From the NCBI GenBank assembly GCA_017590115.1, contig JAGGNK010003224.1, positions 368,863-432,862 on the forward strand: a DNA stretch of 64,000 nt, written 5' to 3'. This stretch comes from Montifringilla adamsi. Its lineage: Eukaryota > Chordata > Aves > Passeriformes > Passeridae. Positions 11,901-23,900 of the stretch are shown in pieces (position 1 is the stretch's first letter; every line of letters starts with the position of its first letter). The position numbers were made by a program, and so were the translations under genes. The notes beneath the pieces are model-generated. The model made no database searches. It was not told the DNA's origin and saw only the letters and a program-made list of their open reading frames with translations.

Positions 11901-14900
11901 AGGAAAAATTTCTATACCACAGGGGCGGTCAGGCCTTGGAGTGGGCTCCACAGTGACTGATGAAGTCACCATCCCTGGAGATACTTAAAAGATGTGTAGA
12001 TGTGCCATTTAGGAACAATGTTTAGTGTTGTGCCTGACAGGTTGGACTTCATGATCTTAGAGGTCTTTTCTGACTTATGTTTCTATGTGTGTTGTGTTAT
12101 TTAGGGGCTTTGCCCACTATATTAACGTGAATTTTGGTAGCGATTTTCTCCAGAAGTTCATGGGGTTTTCTTGCTAAGGACTGTTAAATTCCTAAGCGCT
12201 GTATAACTTTTATTTTACATGCCTTCCATCTGACAAAGAAAGTGTGAGAGCACAGCTGAATAGAATCAATTACGGGTATACAAAATTTATAGCTAGTAAG
12301 AAGTCTGTCTAATATGACACAAATTGTAAAAGCAGGAATGTCCAGGCACCCTGTTTGCTTTTTTTTAAAAAGCCATTTTAACTTTGTTTTATTTGTATAT
12401 TTTTCCCTTCTGCCATCATATCATACACAATTTCTTCCTGAAATTATTTCCCAACTTTTTCCTAGTTTTTATTACTAAGATTTCACCTAGCACTTTTCAA
12501 ACCTCATACACGGCATATAGTCAATCAAAATCTCTTTCAACTCTTTTTGTAATTATTTTGGTAAATAAGCTGCCTGCTAAAAATGTCCTGTTCAGCACAG
12601 CTGCTAAGCAAGAGTAATAGAGGATTTATAAACCAAGCATTGTTTGGAAGCAGAAAGGAAGCGTTTAGAAAAGAAAAGGAAGGTGTCAGGTTTCTTTGCA
12701 TGGAATGCATTTGCAACTGCAATGATGTAGATTTAAAGGAGCTTGGTCCTGATTTATGGTGGTGTTTGAGAAGGATCATGCTCTTCAGTTCAAAATCTTT
12801 TTTTCCTCTCCTCTTTCCCTTAAAAGTTAGCAGGAAAACTTACCAGGAGGAAAAGTAGAGCAAAATGAAAGGGGAAAAAATTAACCTAGAAGATTTTATT
12901 TTAAAGCCCAAATGTCCCCAACTTGCATTGTTAACATGGTAAGAGTTGTAAGCATTTAGTTGTGCAAATATAACCTACTGAAAGCTGATGCTCTTTCCTC
13001 TTCGTTTAGGAGATCAATGTGCTATGAACATGAGGAGGGTCTTTCACTAGGTCAGCAGTCACTGTCAGTAGCTGCATTTCCTCCTGGTTCACCCAGCTCC
13101 ACACCACACAGGAGGTACCTGCTTCCCTGAGGGGCTCTCCTTCAGGTTAGAGAGAAGCAGTGTGACGAGCATAACTGCCCTGTACTCAGCACAGACTCCT
13201 AAAAACAGGCACGTCAAGGGATAATTTAGCACCTTCCACCGCAAGAATCATGTGTGCTTCAAGCATCTTCTGCACTTTAGTAGGGAGATCAATTGATATA
13301 TGTATCACACTAAAAAATGTACATATGCCAAATATGGAACTTTCTTGATCTGTACAGGCACATGCATAAGTATCCTTAACATTCCTTTATATATGTTGAA
13401 ATACTAAACTTGAGTTAAAACTTGATAATATTCAGTAAAAACTTGAATGGTTTTATACCTGAACATGTGTAAAAATGTAATAGCCTTCTCTCTCTTTTCT
13501 TACAGCAACAAGTGAACAATACCTTTTTTCCTAATTTATTCCCATTTACTAGGAACCAAGGTGAAGTTTTTTTCTGAAAGATTTATTAAAAGTGATTAAT
13601 TATTAAGAAATCTGTGATTGTTTGACTAAGATGGTCTTGAGGGGGAAAAAACCAAAACCAAACAACCAAGAATCCCTTCTTCACAGGAATAAATAGTTGC
13701 TTTTATTGCTGTGATCCATTTTAATTTTGCTGTCCTGACAAGTTATACAAAGCCACCATAAACCTGTTTTAACCTGACTAATCCTTCAAATACCAGCTGT
13801 GTTCAGAAGAGTAAAGACAAAAGCTGTAACCTACAGACTGAAACAGGAACATAAGGGCAACTGTGATTTGCCTATTCATACTGGTCTGAGCTACCCTGAT
13901 AATGTGGCGCAGCTGCAGATACATAGATACGTGTGTTTTGTAGCCTTTGGCTTCACTATGTAGGCTTCCAGAAACATGTAGGACTTAACAGCAGCTTTGC
14001 ATTACCAGAACAGTATGTGCCAGCTAGATTTGCTGTCTTACAGGATCCCTGCAACTTGACTTCAGTGCTCAGAATAAAATAGCCAAAACCTCTAAATTCC
14101 CCACAAATTTGTCTGTCTGGTAGGAAACAAAGCACACGAATTTCACACCTCCATTAGTCTCCAAGTACCTGGCTCCTCTGAGGAGCGCTGAGCTAACAGC
14201 AAAAGCACAGACTTACTCTACCAGCTGTGAGCACCAAAATCAGACACATATAAGCCTGTCACAGCAAAGCATACCAAGGCAACAGATGATGTGATTGACC
14301 CTTGGAATACTCTACCAGCTTCATCCCAGCACTGAGTAGGATGTTGTAGACAGAAAGGGGCAGGGGTTGTGTGAAAGATTGCAGGGCTTAGTGGACACCT
14401 GCAGCTTAGTTTATACTGATGAGGTGAAATTTTATTGCACTTCTACAGCCAAGCATTGTTGTATGTAAATGGTATTACCATTTTGTACCTGTTGCATTAA
14501 CAACATGGAAAAAATGTTTTTCTTCTCAGAGAAAGTTGCAATTAAGATTTTGGACAAGACAAAGCTAGACCGGAAGACTCAACGTTTGCTGTCTCGTGAG
14601 ATATCCAGCATGGAAAAGCTGCACCACCCAAATATCATCAGGCTGTATGAAGTGGTGGAGACACTCTCAAAACTGCACCTGGTGATGGAGTATGCAGGAG
14701 GTGGGGAGCTCTTCACTAAAATCAGTACAGAAGGAAAGCTGCTAGAAACAGAGTGTAAAATAATCTTCTCACAGATTGTGTCTGCTGTGAAGCACATGGT
14801 AAGTTGCTCTTACACAGGAATGCTGCCTCTCACTACTCTGAGCTCATTTTTGCATATTTCTTTTGAATTTCAACAGTAGATTTACTGTTACCCAAAATTT

Positions 14901-17462
14901 CAGGCCCACATTTCTAAAAAGAAAAACATCTAACAGCTATAGAAGAGCTGTTAAAGTATCTGAGGGTTTTCACATCCACCTCAAGTTACTGCCTCTCTGT
15001 TGACAGCTTTTGAGAGGAGACTGGAAACACCTGGTGGGTGGAATCACCCTTCTAGCACCAATGTTCTGTTTGCTTTAATGTGCTGTGGGCAGCAGTGAAC
15101 AAAGCTTCGTTTCTTCCCTCCCTGTTTCAAAACATAGGATCAGTTGCTCTTCCGCTTCCAGAGAGGCTGGTTAGGTGTTGCAAACATCCGGCTTGCTCAT
15201 TAATGAATGTGTGAATCTGTCTTAAAGACAGTCAATTCCTGTTCCTCACTTCGATGCAAATCTGTGAGGTTGACACCCAACAAGTCACTTCTTGCCTGAT
15301 CTTCAGTATGTACACTTAAAATGATGCTATTTGTGTAGAGCCGAAAGCATCTTGTCAAGGCAGAAAAGGAGCAATTAACTACTTCGGTACATCTCTAAAC
15401 CTTGCAGAGTAATTACAGCTACTTCAAAAAAATAAAACCACGGAGAATTGTTCTACAAGTCTGAGAAGAAGCATTCGTTAAAATTGGCTCAGGGTGCCCT
15501 CCGGTGGCTCCTGCCCTCCTTGCCACATAACAGCTTCTGGCCAAGTCAGAAACAAGGGTGATCCCAGGTCAGACGTCCGGAGACTGCACCGCACACTACT
15601 CGAGGCTTACATAAACAGCATGCATTTCTTACGTATTTTGACGAAATGATTGTATGTGCTTTAAGTGGTGAGTTAGCTTCAACGTTTAATCCATAGGACA
15701 GGCGCCCTGCAGCTACAGGAACTGAATTTACATTGGAAAATTCACATCTATTTCTTAGAATTAAACACAGACTATCAAGCAGGCCAACCTCTTCATTTGT
15801 ATACAGAAACTTCTGCACATTTCACTTTTACTAAGCCATCACATCCAGGCCACATAAACCCTATCTCCTTGTTGCCAGTCCACAAGGACAGAGGATCCCT
15901 GGCTGTTACTGATGAAAGTTGAAATAGGATGCCAAAGGGTTTCTTTATTGCCTCCAGATACTGTATGATGTTACTCCAAAGGATAAGGCAGAGAGTGCTC
16001 ATCCATTCCTTCTAGTTATTCCAAAGATGAAGCTAAACACTTAATCAAGACACGTATGTCATGACTAAGAGCAAATTAAGTTGGAGTCCTTAGCTACTAC
16101 TGGCATTTCCAATAGAAAAGAAAAAAGTAGAAATTCTGGTGTATATTATAGATTTCTAAAACTAGAACACCACTAAACTTGGCTGCAGCATGAAGTACTG
16201 TGAAGCCCAACTCTGTGGTCCTTTTCTCCTGCCACCACCAGTTCCTCACAGGACATCAGATCTCAGAATGTAATAGTAGCAAATTTCTTACTTTATCTGT
16301 GATCATGTTCAATTGGTGAACTGTTTAAATCTGTAAGTTGCATGTAGTAATTGCAAAAAAAAGTGACGTGAACCCCCAAAAAATACAGATTTTGCACATG
16401 AAAATGTTTAGTCATGCGGGATGTCGCGCTGCCGTCACACATTTGCTTCATGAAAATAGCTGTTATTAGTTAACAAGTTGAGAGTGCTGTGTTTAAAAAT
16501 CCCAGCATCCTTCTCCTCCCCCTACTCAATTGTTTTTGTATCCTTGGAGAATTAAGTTAAATTTGTTTAATAATTTTCCCAATTGCAATACTAGTTTCAG
16601 AATTTGCCCAAGATAACTCCCTTTCTCCTTCAGGATAATTAATGAATTAGAGGTAGCCGTTGAGATCTTTCCTGGGAACAAACCAATACCAACTTTTCCT
16701 CTTCTTCCACAGCATGACAATAATATCATTCACCGGGACCTGAAAGCAGAAAATGTCTTCTACGCCAGTAACACCTGTGTTAAGGTGGGAGACTTTGGAT
16801 TCAGCACAATAAGTAAAAGAGATGAAACTTTAAAAACTTTTTGTGGCTCTCCTCCTTACGCTGCTCCTGAACTCTTCAGAGATGAAAACTATATTGGCAT
16901 CTATGTAGACATCTGGGCACTGGGAATCCTCTTATACTTCATGATGACAGGTAGCATGCCATTCCGGGCAGATACAGTAGGCAAACTGAAAAAGTGCATT
17001 CTTGAAGGGACATACACTTTGCCTCCCTGCCTCTCAGAAAATTGCCAGAAACTGATAAGAGGAGTCCTTCAGCCAGTACCAACCAAGAGATACTCTGTCA
17101 AACTGATTATGAACAGTGAATGGATGCAAGGAATACAGTTCCCCAAACCTTTACAGACATTTAAACTGGATCCAAAATATTTATCAGACATCGGTACACT
17201 AAAAGAAGAAGAAATTGAAGTGAAAAATATTCTGGAAGATCTGGGAATCACAGAACAGCACATTCAGAACAACCGGGGAAGAGATGCACGCAGCTCCATA
17301 ACAGGGGTCTACAGAATTGTGTTGCACAGAGTACAGAAGAAAAGGGCACTCGAATCTGTTCCTATCATGTCCCAGCCAGATCCAAAAGAAGACGACTCAA
17401 GGAACGGCATCACTTCTTACAGTGGCATTAAACACACATCCAAGCTGTGTTCTATTTTATAA
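8624..17462 (+). CDS. NIM1K: NIM1 serine/threonine protein kinase (whole gene, joined exons)
   Basis: Complete gene, coding exons 8624-8915, 14530-14798 and 16713-17462, summing to 1311 nt (436 residues plus stop), the same length as human NIM1K. It is an AMPK-related Ser/Thr kinase. Visible kinase features: glycine-rich loop G81-S-G83 to V88, ATP-binding K103, helix-C E121, HRD D196 with N201, DFG D214-F-G216, T-loop T229 before C-G-S-P-P-Y, and A-P-E. T229 matches the residue LKB1 phosphorylates in human NIM1. The acidic N terminus (residues 18-40) precedes the kinase domain. The protein ends C-S-I-L, a CaaX-like tail also present in human. Both junctions are GT/AG and in phase (phase 1, then phase 0). 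It converges tail-to-tail on HMGCS1. Confidence 0.97.
8916..14529 (+). other. NIM1K: NIM1K intron 1
   Basis: A 5.6 kb intron bounded by GTAGGC and TTCTCAG. It holds a decayed CR1 element (about 11.1-12.1 kb), a GT-rich microsatellite near 9006-9030 and an AG microsatellite near 10971-10986. I saw no further exon. Confidence 0.85.
11100..12090 (+). mobile_element. CR1 retroposon, 3' half, decayed
   Basis: About 1 kb closely follows the CR1 3' open reading frame and 3'UTR in sense orientation: 'gtgggagtgttgat', 'ctctgcagagggatctgg', 'ttcaacaaggccaagtgcc', 'tatgaggagcagctgaggga', then the CR1 terminal 'gatcttagaggtctttt' at 12053-12069. The reverse-transcriptase catalytic stretch usually reading FADD-T-K-L-G is here F-A-G-D-S at 11235-11250, preceded by a small deletion, and frames are broken, so it is inactive. 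It is 5'-truncated, as most CR1 copies are. Confidence 0.93.
14530..14798 (+). CDS. NIM1K: NIM1K coding exon 2
   Basis: Encodes residues 98-187: V-A-I-K with the ATP-anchoring Lys103, R-E-I with helix-C Glu121, the hinge stretch ([13 protein letters not shown]) and the start of the catalytic lobe, ending K-H-M. Acceptor TTCTCAG at 14523-14529, donor ATG followed by GTAAGT at 14799. Length 269 nt; it completes codon 98 (G+AG, Glu) and ends in phase 0. Confidence 0.97.
14799..16712 (+). other. NIM1K: NIM1K intron 2
   Basis: A 1.9 kb intron from GTAAGT to CTTCCACAG. It contains a CTCF-like word at 15492-15510 (see findings). No repeats of a known family were recognised. Confidence 0.85.
16713..17462 (+). 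CDS. NIM1K: NIM1K coding exon 3 (catalytic loop to stop)
   Basis: Encodes residues 188-436. It begins [10 protein letters not shown] with catalytic Asp196, then D-F-G at 214-216, the activation loop with Thr229, [10 protein letters not shown], the large-lobe helices ([11 protein letters not shown]), and a C-terminal extension with the conserved [14 protein letters not shown] block before the C-S-I-L end. Stop TAA at 17460-17462. Confidence 0.97.
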   Translation, partial: HDNNIIHRDLKAENVFYASNTCVKVGDFGFSTISKRDETLKTFCGSPPYAAPELFRDENYIGIYVDIWALGILLYFMMTGSMPFRADTVGKLKKCILEGTYTLPPCLSENCQKLIRGVLQPVPTKRYSVKLIMNSEWMQGIQFPKPLQTFKLDPKYLSDIGTLKEEEIEVKNILEDLGITEQHIQNNRGRDARSSITGVYRIVLHRVQKKRALESVPIMSQPDPKEDDSRNGITSYSGIKHTSKLCSIL

Positions 17463-17556
17463 AATTGCACTGCAGGCTTTATGCTCAGCACATTTGACAA
17501 AGGGGATTATTCACTTATCCTTAAGCTGTAGTGTTAACGTTTTTTTGTAATTTTTG

Positions 17557-17562
17557 AATAAA
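17557..17562 (+). terminator. NIM1K: Proximal poly(A) signal for NIM1K
   Basis: AATAAA lies 95 bases after the stop codon. A second AATAAA at 18163-18168 could serve a longer 3'UTR. Which is used cannot be told from sequence alone. Confidence 0.55.
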
Positions 17563-18162
17563 CCAGAAATGCCTCATTTTCTTCGCATTTCTCAATTAAC
17601 AGTGAAGCACTCAGAAAAAGAGCTCTTGTGCATTTGTGTGACCCTTTATCCAGATACTTGGTACTTGGTATAGCCAGAGCAAGAACCCAGTAACTGCCAA
17701 AATCATGAGTGGAGGGGATCTTTTAATAAACAGCATGCTACTGCACTTAACCCATCTGGGAGATTCTCTCACAAGCATGTCACAGCTAACTTCTGAAAGC
17801 TGTACCTATGCTCAACACAACTTCACCATTGCAAACCAGGACAGTTTTTGCAGAGAACTAAATTTAAACAGAGACCAGACTATAATCTAAACAATTGCAA
17901 ATTCTTCTTTTGAACTTCCTCATCAAATTTTAACAAGTTAATTTTTAAAAAGCATTTTATTTTCTTTCAAGAAACATCAAAATTGTTGGTGGCTGCAGTT
18001 CCCAGCTTGTCACAATTCCAGAAGACAAATCAGGATTCAGTACTTTAACCCTGTATGTGTGGGTGCCTGACTGATTGGGCCTCCATCAGTTACCCTTCTG
18101 ATGCCTTCCACTGCTTGCATGATTCTGCCACTCTGGAACTGCTTGGACTCCAGCTGCATTCC

Positions 18163-18168
18163 AATAAA
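18163..18168 (+). terminator. NIM1K: Alternative distal poly(A) signal for NIM1K
   Basis: AATAAA 0.7 kb after the NIM1K stop. It remains about 0.95 kb short of the proposed HMGCS1 3' end on the other strand, so the two transcripts need not overlap. Confidence 0.4.
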
Positions 18169-19124
18169 GAAAGATTTAAGCATACTCCAAAACCCATGTA
18201 GTTTTAAGTTCTTGTCTTAGCCCTTGTTACCAGCAGCTGAATGCAAGCAGCAGCAAAATCTGCTTATATTCACTGAGCGTTACAGGCTCCTGCTGTCCCG
18301 CTTTGGCAACCAAAGCTCGCACGAAGCTGATTGTGGCACTTGATTACTGCAAGTTAAAAGCTGGACAGTCTGACAACTCCAGCTGTTCCGAGCATCACCA
18401 AAACGCAGATGCTCTGATTTTCAGCTTTAGTCGCTTATTCCACGCTTAGATCTTCAACAGCATCAACTCTAGTGCAAAGGACAAGTGTGGCAGCTGTTGT
18501 AAGAACAGGGACAGCTGACATGCCTAAGCTAAGAGGTAGAACCTCTGAGTTTAGCTAAGGAAAGATATGCAACACAAGGTGTGCACAGGTACAGCTGGTG
18601 CTTTCACATTTAAAGGCTGGATGCCTTATCTGTTATGACACCGATGAGACAATCATTTCACTTTAGAGGGAATGATTCATATAAATGAGCAGTGGAATGA
18701 CTGGGAAACCGGGAAACCGGACTCAGTGAAGCGCAGGTGTGTACAAAGCAAGAACCAAACCTCCTTCACAGAATTTCTGAGGGTAAATAAAACAATACCA
18801 ATTTTTATAAAACAGTAATTAATTCCATTTCATAAAGTGGGTATTAATTCCTCCACTATAAACAGTTTCCATATAAAAGCATTTTAAGTTATCTTGAAAC
18901 ATGGCCCTGATAAAATTGTTTTACACCAGCCTAAGCAACTCTTTTTTCCACAGTCGTAATGGAATTACTACGCAGAAAGATGCAGAATGTCCACATAGCT
19001 TGTGACCGCACAACTCTGGGTTTTTACCAGAGCCAGTTTTCTCTTTCCTGTTAAAGAAAAAAAATATCCATCCTAAAAAACCAACAAATCAGCACTAGTC
19101 CAACAGATTTCAAATATCTCAAAC

Positions 19125-19130
19125 TTTATT
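19125..19130 (-). terminator. HMGCS1: Candidate HMGCS1 poly(A) signal
   Basis: TTTATT on the plus strand reads AATAAA on the minus strand, 1.68 kb after the HMGCS1 stop. A 3'UTR of that size is in keeping with the long HMGCS1 3'UTR known in mammals. Another copy at about 19946 would give a shorter 3'UTR. Confidence 0.5.
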
Positions 19131-19568
19131 TTAATAAATGATCAGCCTCACAGACCTGCGAGGCCTGTGCCAGTAGCTCACTTCTTGGCTTGTCCACTGC
19201 CAGCAATGGACTTTGTTCCATGACAATTTGTTTTACAGGTGCCAAGGTTAAGTTTCAAGAGGGCAACCTAAACCAAAATACTTGCAAACACTATCATCAT
19301 GCATTGCTCCATCATTTTCAGCAGAACAAACAGATTAGTATTCATCAATTTATAATAAACAACTATTTTACCAAGGCTTGACTGTACAATACAGCAAGTT
19401 ATCAAATTCTAGTGAGTGACAGGTAATACAAACACTTCATTACACACACAAAAAAATGTAATTAACAGAAATAATTTTTTGCTACTTTATGTTAGATAAT
19501 GTAGCTTCGTAGAATTAGCAAAGAAATAAATTCAATGAAACTTCATTCTGTACATTAGCTCAACTTAA

Positions 19569-19607
19569 ATATATATATACATATATATGTATATATATAT
19601 ATATATT
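19569..19607. repeat. AT dinucleotide microsatellite
   Basis: Imperfect (TA)n with interspersed 'catatatatg' lies within the proposed HMGCS1 3'UTR. Confidence 0.85.
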
Positions 19608-20811
19608 ACAAGCTTAAAAGGCTCATATCATAGTTCATTTCCAATCTGGGCTTTAAAAATCTACCAGAATGGACTCCCCATAACCACTGTAAATCTATCT
19701 ACTGCTTGCAAAATGGATAGCTTTAGCTCACACTGGGGAAGGGGGGAAAGAAATAAAAGACTCCACTCCTACAGTATTACCAATAGTGAGAAGGACTTCA
19801 GAGTACAAAGCCAGATTCAAAGCTAGAAAGAGTCTTTTGGAAATGTATTATATAAAAGACAACTAATAGGCTAGAGTTCCAGACAAAGTGATAAACATCA
19901 CTCTCTTCCTTCGTTTGCCAATTAAAACAGCTCCCAATAGCTCTAAATTTTATTTGAAAAGTCTGCAGTCTTGGATATTGTACTAAACCGTCTATTATGG
20001 TGTCAAATTAATTATCCCCTTTCTTTAGAATAAAAAAAATTTGCTACCTCCCTTCTTCTTCATCTTTCCTCCCTGTCTCCTGTGACTTAAAATGCAGGTA
20101 TAAATCACATAAGATGTTAGGAGGAATTACATAGTAACTAACACAGTGGATCACAGAGTTTCTTCTAAGAAAACCACTTGTCAGCCTAGCCGTTCTTGAT
20201 CCGGTCACTTTGACAGGGAAGAGAGGCTCTATTCCAGCAATGGATGTTCTTGGTTCTATGCCTGTCCCAAAGCAGTGGGGTGATGGGAGGCAGAGTAGGA
20301 GATGAAAGGGAAGGTGATAAAGTGAAAGAGAATTGCAGTATTCAGAAGGTTGACTGCTTATTGTCAAGGCACTGAGAACCCTAACATTAAAAGCTTGGAC
20401 TATTTTGCACACACTTGAGTATTAGTAGAAGTTAACAGTGTAGGTTTCAAATAATTTTACATGGAAGAGCAGGCAGAAGATTCCTTTTTTTTTTTTCCTT
20501 TCTGTGTACGAAGACTTTGTAATAGACTACAGCTACTTCTCAGCAATTAAAAAAGCTCAGACATGTTAAGGAATCCCCACAGCACCTGGCAAGTCCTTCT
20601 ATCTCCAATATACTCCTGATTTTAGTGTTCTGAAAATACTATAAAATCAGCACACCACATTATGATGATTTTTTTCCAGGAGCCTAACAGTTTTTTCATG
20701 CTCCAATTAAGTACTAGTGTACACTGAAACTTCAGTGCTACTGCAATCCTTTTTCTCTCTTTCTCACTCTGCCCTCACACCTCGTTTCTTTCCCCACCTC
20801 ACAGAGGTATC

Positions 20812-20904
20812 TTAATGCTCCCCATTGGAAATGGCGACAGTAACGCCTTCAGATTCTGTTGTTGCAGGGATTCTTGGCACTTTCTTAGCAGGGCTTGGGA
20901 TGTG
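20812..20904 (-). CDS. HMGCS1: HMGCS1 coding exon 9 (stop exon)
   Basis: 93 nt including TAA at 20812-20814. Reads [16 protein letters not shown] and ends I-S-N-G-E-H. The serines correspond to the C-terminal phosphoserines reported in mammalian HMGCS1. Acceptor TTCTTAG. Confidence 0.96.
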   Translation of the reverse strand, partial: HIPSPAKKVPRIPATTESEGVTVAISNGEH

Positions 20905-23900
20905 CTAAGAAGAAGGGAAAAAAACCATTAAATACAGTTTTCTAGTTCACAGACATTCATACTTCATGGCTAGTCCAACTCCCAAACAACATTCATGCTA
21001 CAATGGACGGCTTGGCCTTAAGTCAATCAAATTGGTCATGCTTCATGCAAACAGATCATGTGAGAAGAGCCAGTTTGTTCCTCTTTCATTCTTGTGCGGT
21101 TTCATTCTTTTTATGATGAAATGTACTTTTTAAAATCGCAGTTTCAACTTTTTACTTCTGGCTTGTATGTTACACGTGTTAACAAAGTATTCAATGTAAC
21201 TCGTAAAACCACTTCCTCTTAACATACATGCACATGCTAAGACAAACATGTAAATGGTTCCACCATTTACATCAAACTTTAAAAGAGTGCCGAGTGTTCA
21301 CCTCATGAACAGTGCCTGGGTGGACAACTCCAACTCTTGCTTCCAGAGGTCCATCACTCATGAGTGGGCGCCGGGCGTAAGTTCTCCTGTGTTTTTCATC
21401 CACACGCACAAGGTACCATGTTCCTTCAAAGAGATCCTCGACTGAACACTGTGGAATATAATTTGCTGTAAGAAAGGGAGTATTGTTAGTTGTTTCCTGG
21501 TAAGAGTTTTACCCAATACAGGCCTTTGCAGACTGGATGCAATGAGAGAGAAGAAAACAAGCAAACATTTTTACTTCAGACATGTTGGGTGAAATGAACA
21601 CAAGCTACTTAGAAGCAGAAAGGGCTGAACATTTCCTTCACTCTAGACCCTAATTATTTAAAGTCTGGCAGATTAAGTGATAAGCATTTTGCTCGAGGAC
21701 TAGGAATCATTGACATTTATTAGGTTCTTACCCAAATGATGTGTTTCCTGTCTGAGCTTCATGTTTTCAGCAAAGACATCAGGTGCAATACATTTTCTTG
21801 AGTCAAGTCTTGTTTTGAGATCAGAAAGGCTGGCAGTTATTTTGTCCAGTGCAGAACCTGCAATACAGAACCATCCATGTAGGGTAGAGTCAGTACTGAG
21901 AACTGCACACTAGTATGTGAATATTTCAAGCCCATTCAAAGTTTTCACATTAGAGAATCTGAAATATTAGTCATTTAAAATATTCCCAATTACCAACTGA
22001 AAACATTTAACAGAGTTTGAAGACTATTATTTATTTGTTCAGGGAGACGCTTAAACACTCCCTGGAGCTGGACATTCTCAATGTGGTACTGCTGTCATTA
22101 AGACACTGCCCTGCAGGTTTCCTTATACTAGTGGGTTGTGCAACAAGGCATCAAGAGCAAGCTGAGCAAGGGAGGCAGATGACATCACCTCCAGTCACTC
22201 ACCAGGAGTGGCATCCTGTGTGACCCTGATGGAATACAGGGTAGCAGCAAAACCAGAGCCATATGAGAACACGCTGATTCTCTGTCCCGCAAGCTGCTCT
22301 GGGGAGTACCTGCAAATCATATAACAGCTTTTTAAAGTCAGAACTAAGCCAAAGTTCCAGTTTTAAATAACTAGAAACTGCATCTAGCTTTGGAAAAGCA
22401 ACCAGCAAATTATAGTGTCTATAATACACATTTAGCCTACTATGCATAAATGCTGACTTTTAAAAACACAAATTCAAATACTGCTGTTATGTAATGAGTT
22501 TGAAAGCTGCCTGGAGCAAAACATGCCTGAGAAATGCCCAGAATATGATGAAGGCAGATATATTTCCTTCTTAAGCAAACTAAAGCCAAAAAAAATAAAC
22601 ACATCTTGGAAGACAATGTCAGAATAAAGAAAAAGAAAGAAAAAAGAAAAGAAGACACAGGAGTGGTTTAATACAAACTTAATATGATTTTGTAAAAGGC
22701 TGTATTTGAAAAAAAAACCGATTAATGAACTACTAATTTGATTTGGCTTTACTTATTATATTAAGACAGAGAAGACATTCAGATTTTTTTTCCACTTCAT
22801 TAGTGTTTCTAGGGGAAGGAAGAGGAGGAAAGTTGGGGCTGAGAACAGCAATACCTTACATATAAGATCCTACTTTTCAAGGCAGAAAGCAGCTGTTTTG
22901 CATCAGCTTCTGACATGGACAATTTCAATCTGCATGTCACTTGAACTGAATGTGTGTGCAGAATTGTGTTTTAACTTTATTTTTTCTGCTTAAGGCAGTC
23001 TAGTATGGAAGGGTTTGCTAGATGATGCTTTTACAAAAGACTTTCTGAAAAAAACCTTTTATGACCTTATTCATAGAAAGCTTTTCCCAATTTTATGCTT
23101 ACTGGGCTAGAAGAGAGGCAAGACAACCGTAGACTGAAGGGGTATACATATTTCCATTCTGATTGGATACAAGTAATGAAGCTTTGGTTTTCTGATTGAA
23201 GAGCTCTGCACTAGCTTTCATAAAAGCTTTTTCCACATCTCTGTCAAAGTATGTATCTTCAAGTTTTATATCCCTATTCAAAAGAGAGAAAAAAAAAAAA
23301 AAAGGTTCACAAGCAGTTAATAAAATAGCAGAAAGTAAAAACACACCTTCGACGTGTAACAGATTATGTGAATAAGGTAGACAGCAACCATTCTCACCTG
23401 AAAGCTTCCAGACCACTGAAAACACCATTTGCTGTTTCTGGGTTCTGGTCACTGAGAAAGTCATTCAGCAAGAGTCTAGCCACAGATTTCTGTACCAGTT
23501 TACAGTACGGAGAATGGAAGATCATGAATCCAAAGTCATTCAAGGTGAAACGTCTGTCTGTCCCCTCTGAAAGTGGCAGAAGTGTTATGTTACAACCTCT
23601 GTTTAGTACTCACTTCAATTATGGAGATAAAGCAGGGAGCTGGCAGGACACCAGTCATCATAACGTGTTGGCATAGAAGAGATACAAACATAAAAGTAAC
23701 ACTAACTGTGGCTGTCAAGTGCACTTAACACACTGCACTGCTTCTGTTTAAAAATTCTTTTTTTACTACCTTTTGCACCAGCAAAACGTTTGCCCTTTCT
23801 CTAGAACAAAAAGCATGTTTAACAGAATCTCTGTATTTCTACCCAGCATTTTGACATAATAATCTACTTAATTTGCCTCTCTTCACACTTATGCCTGTTA

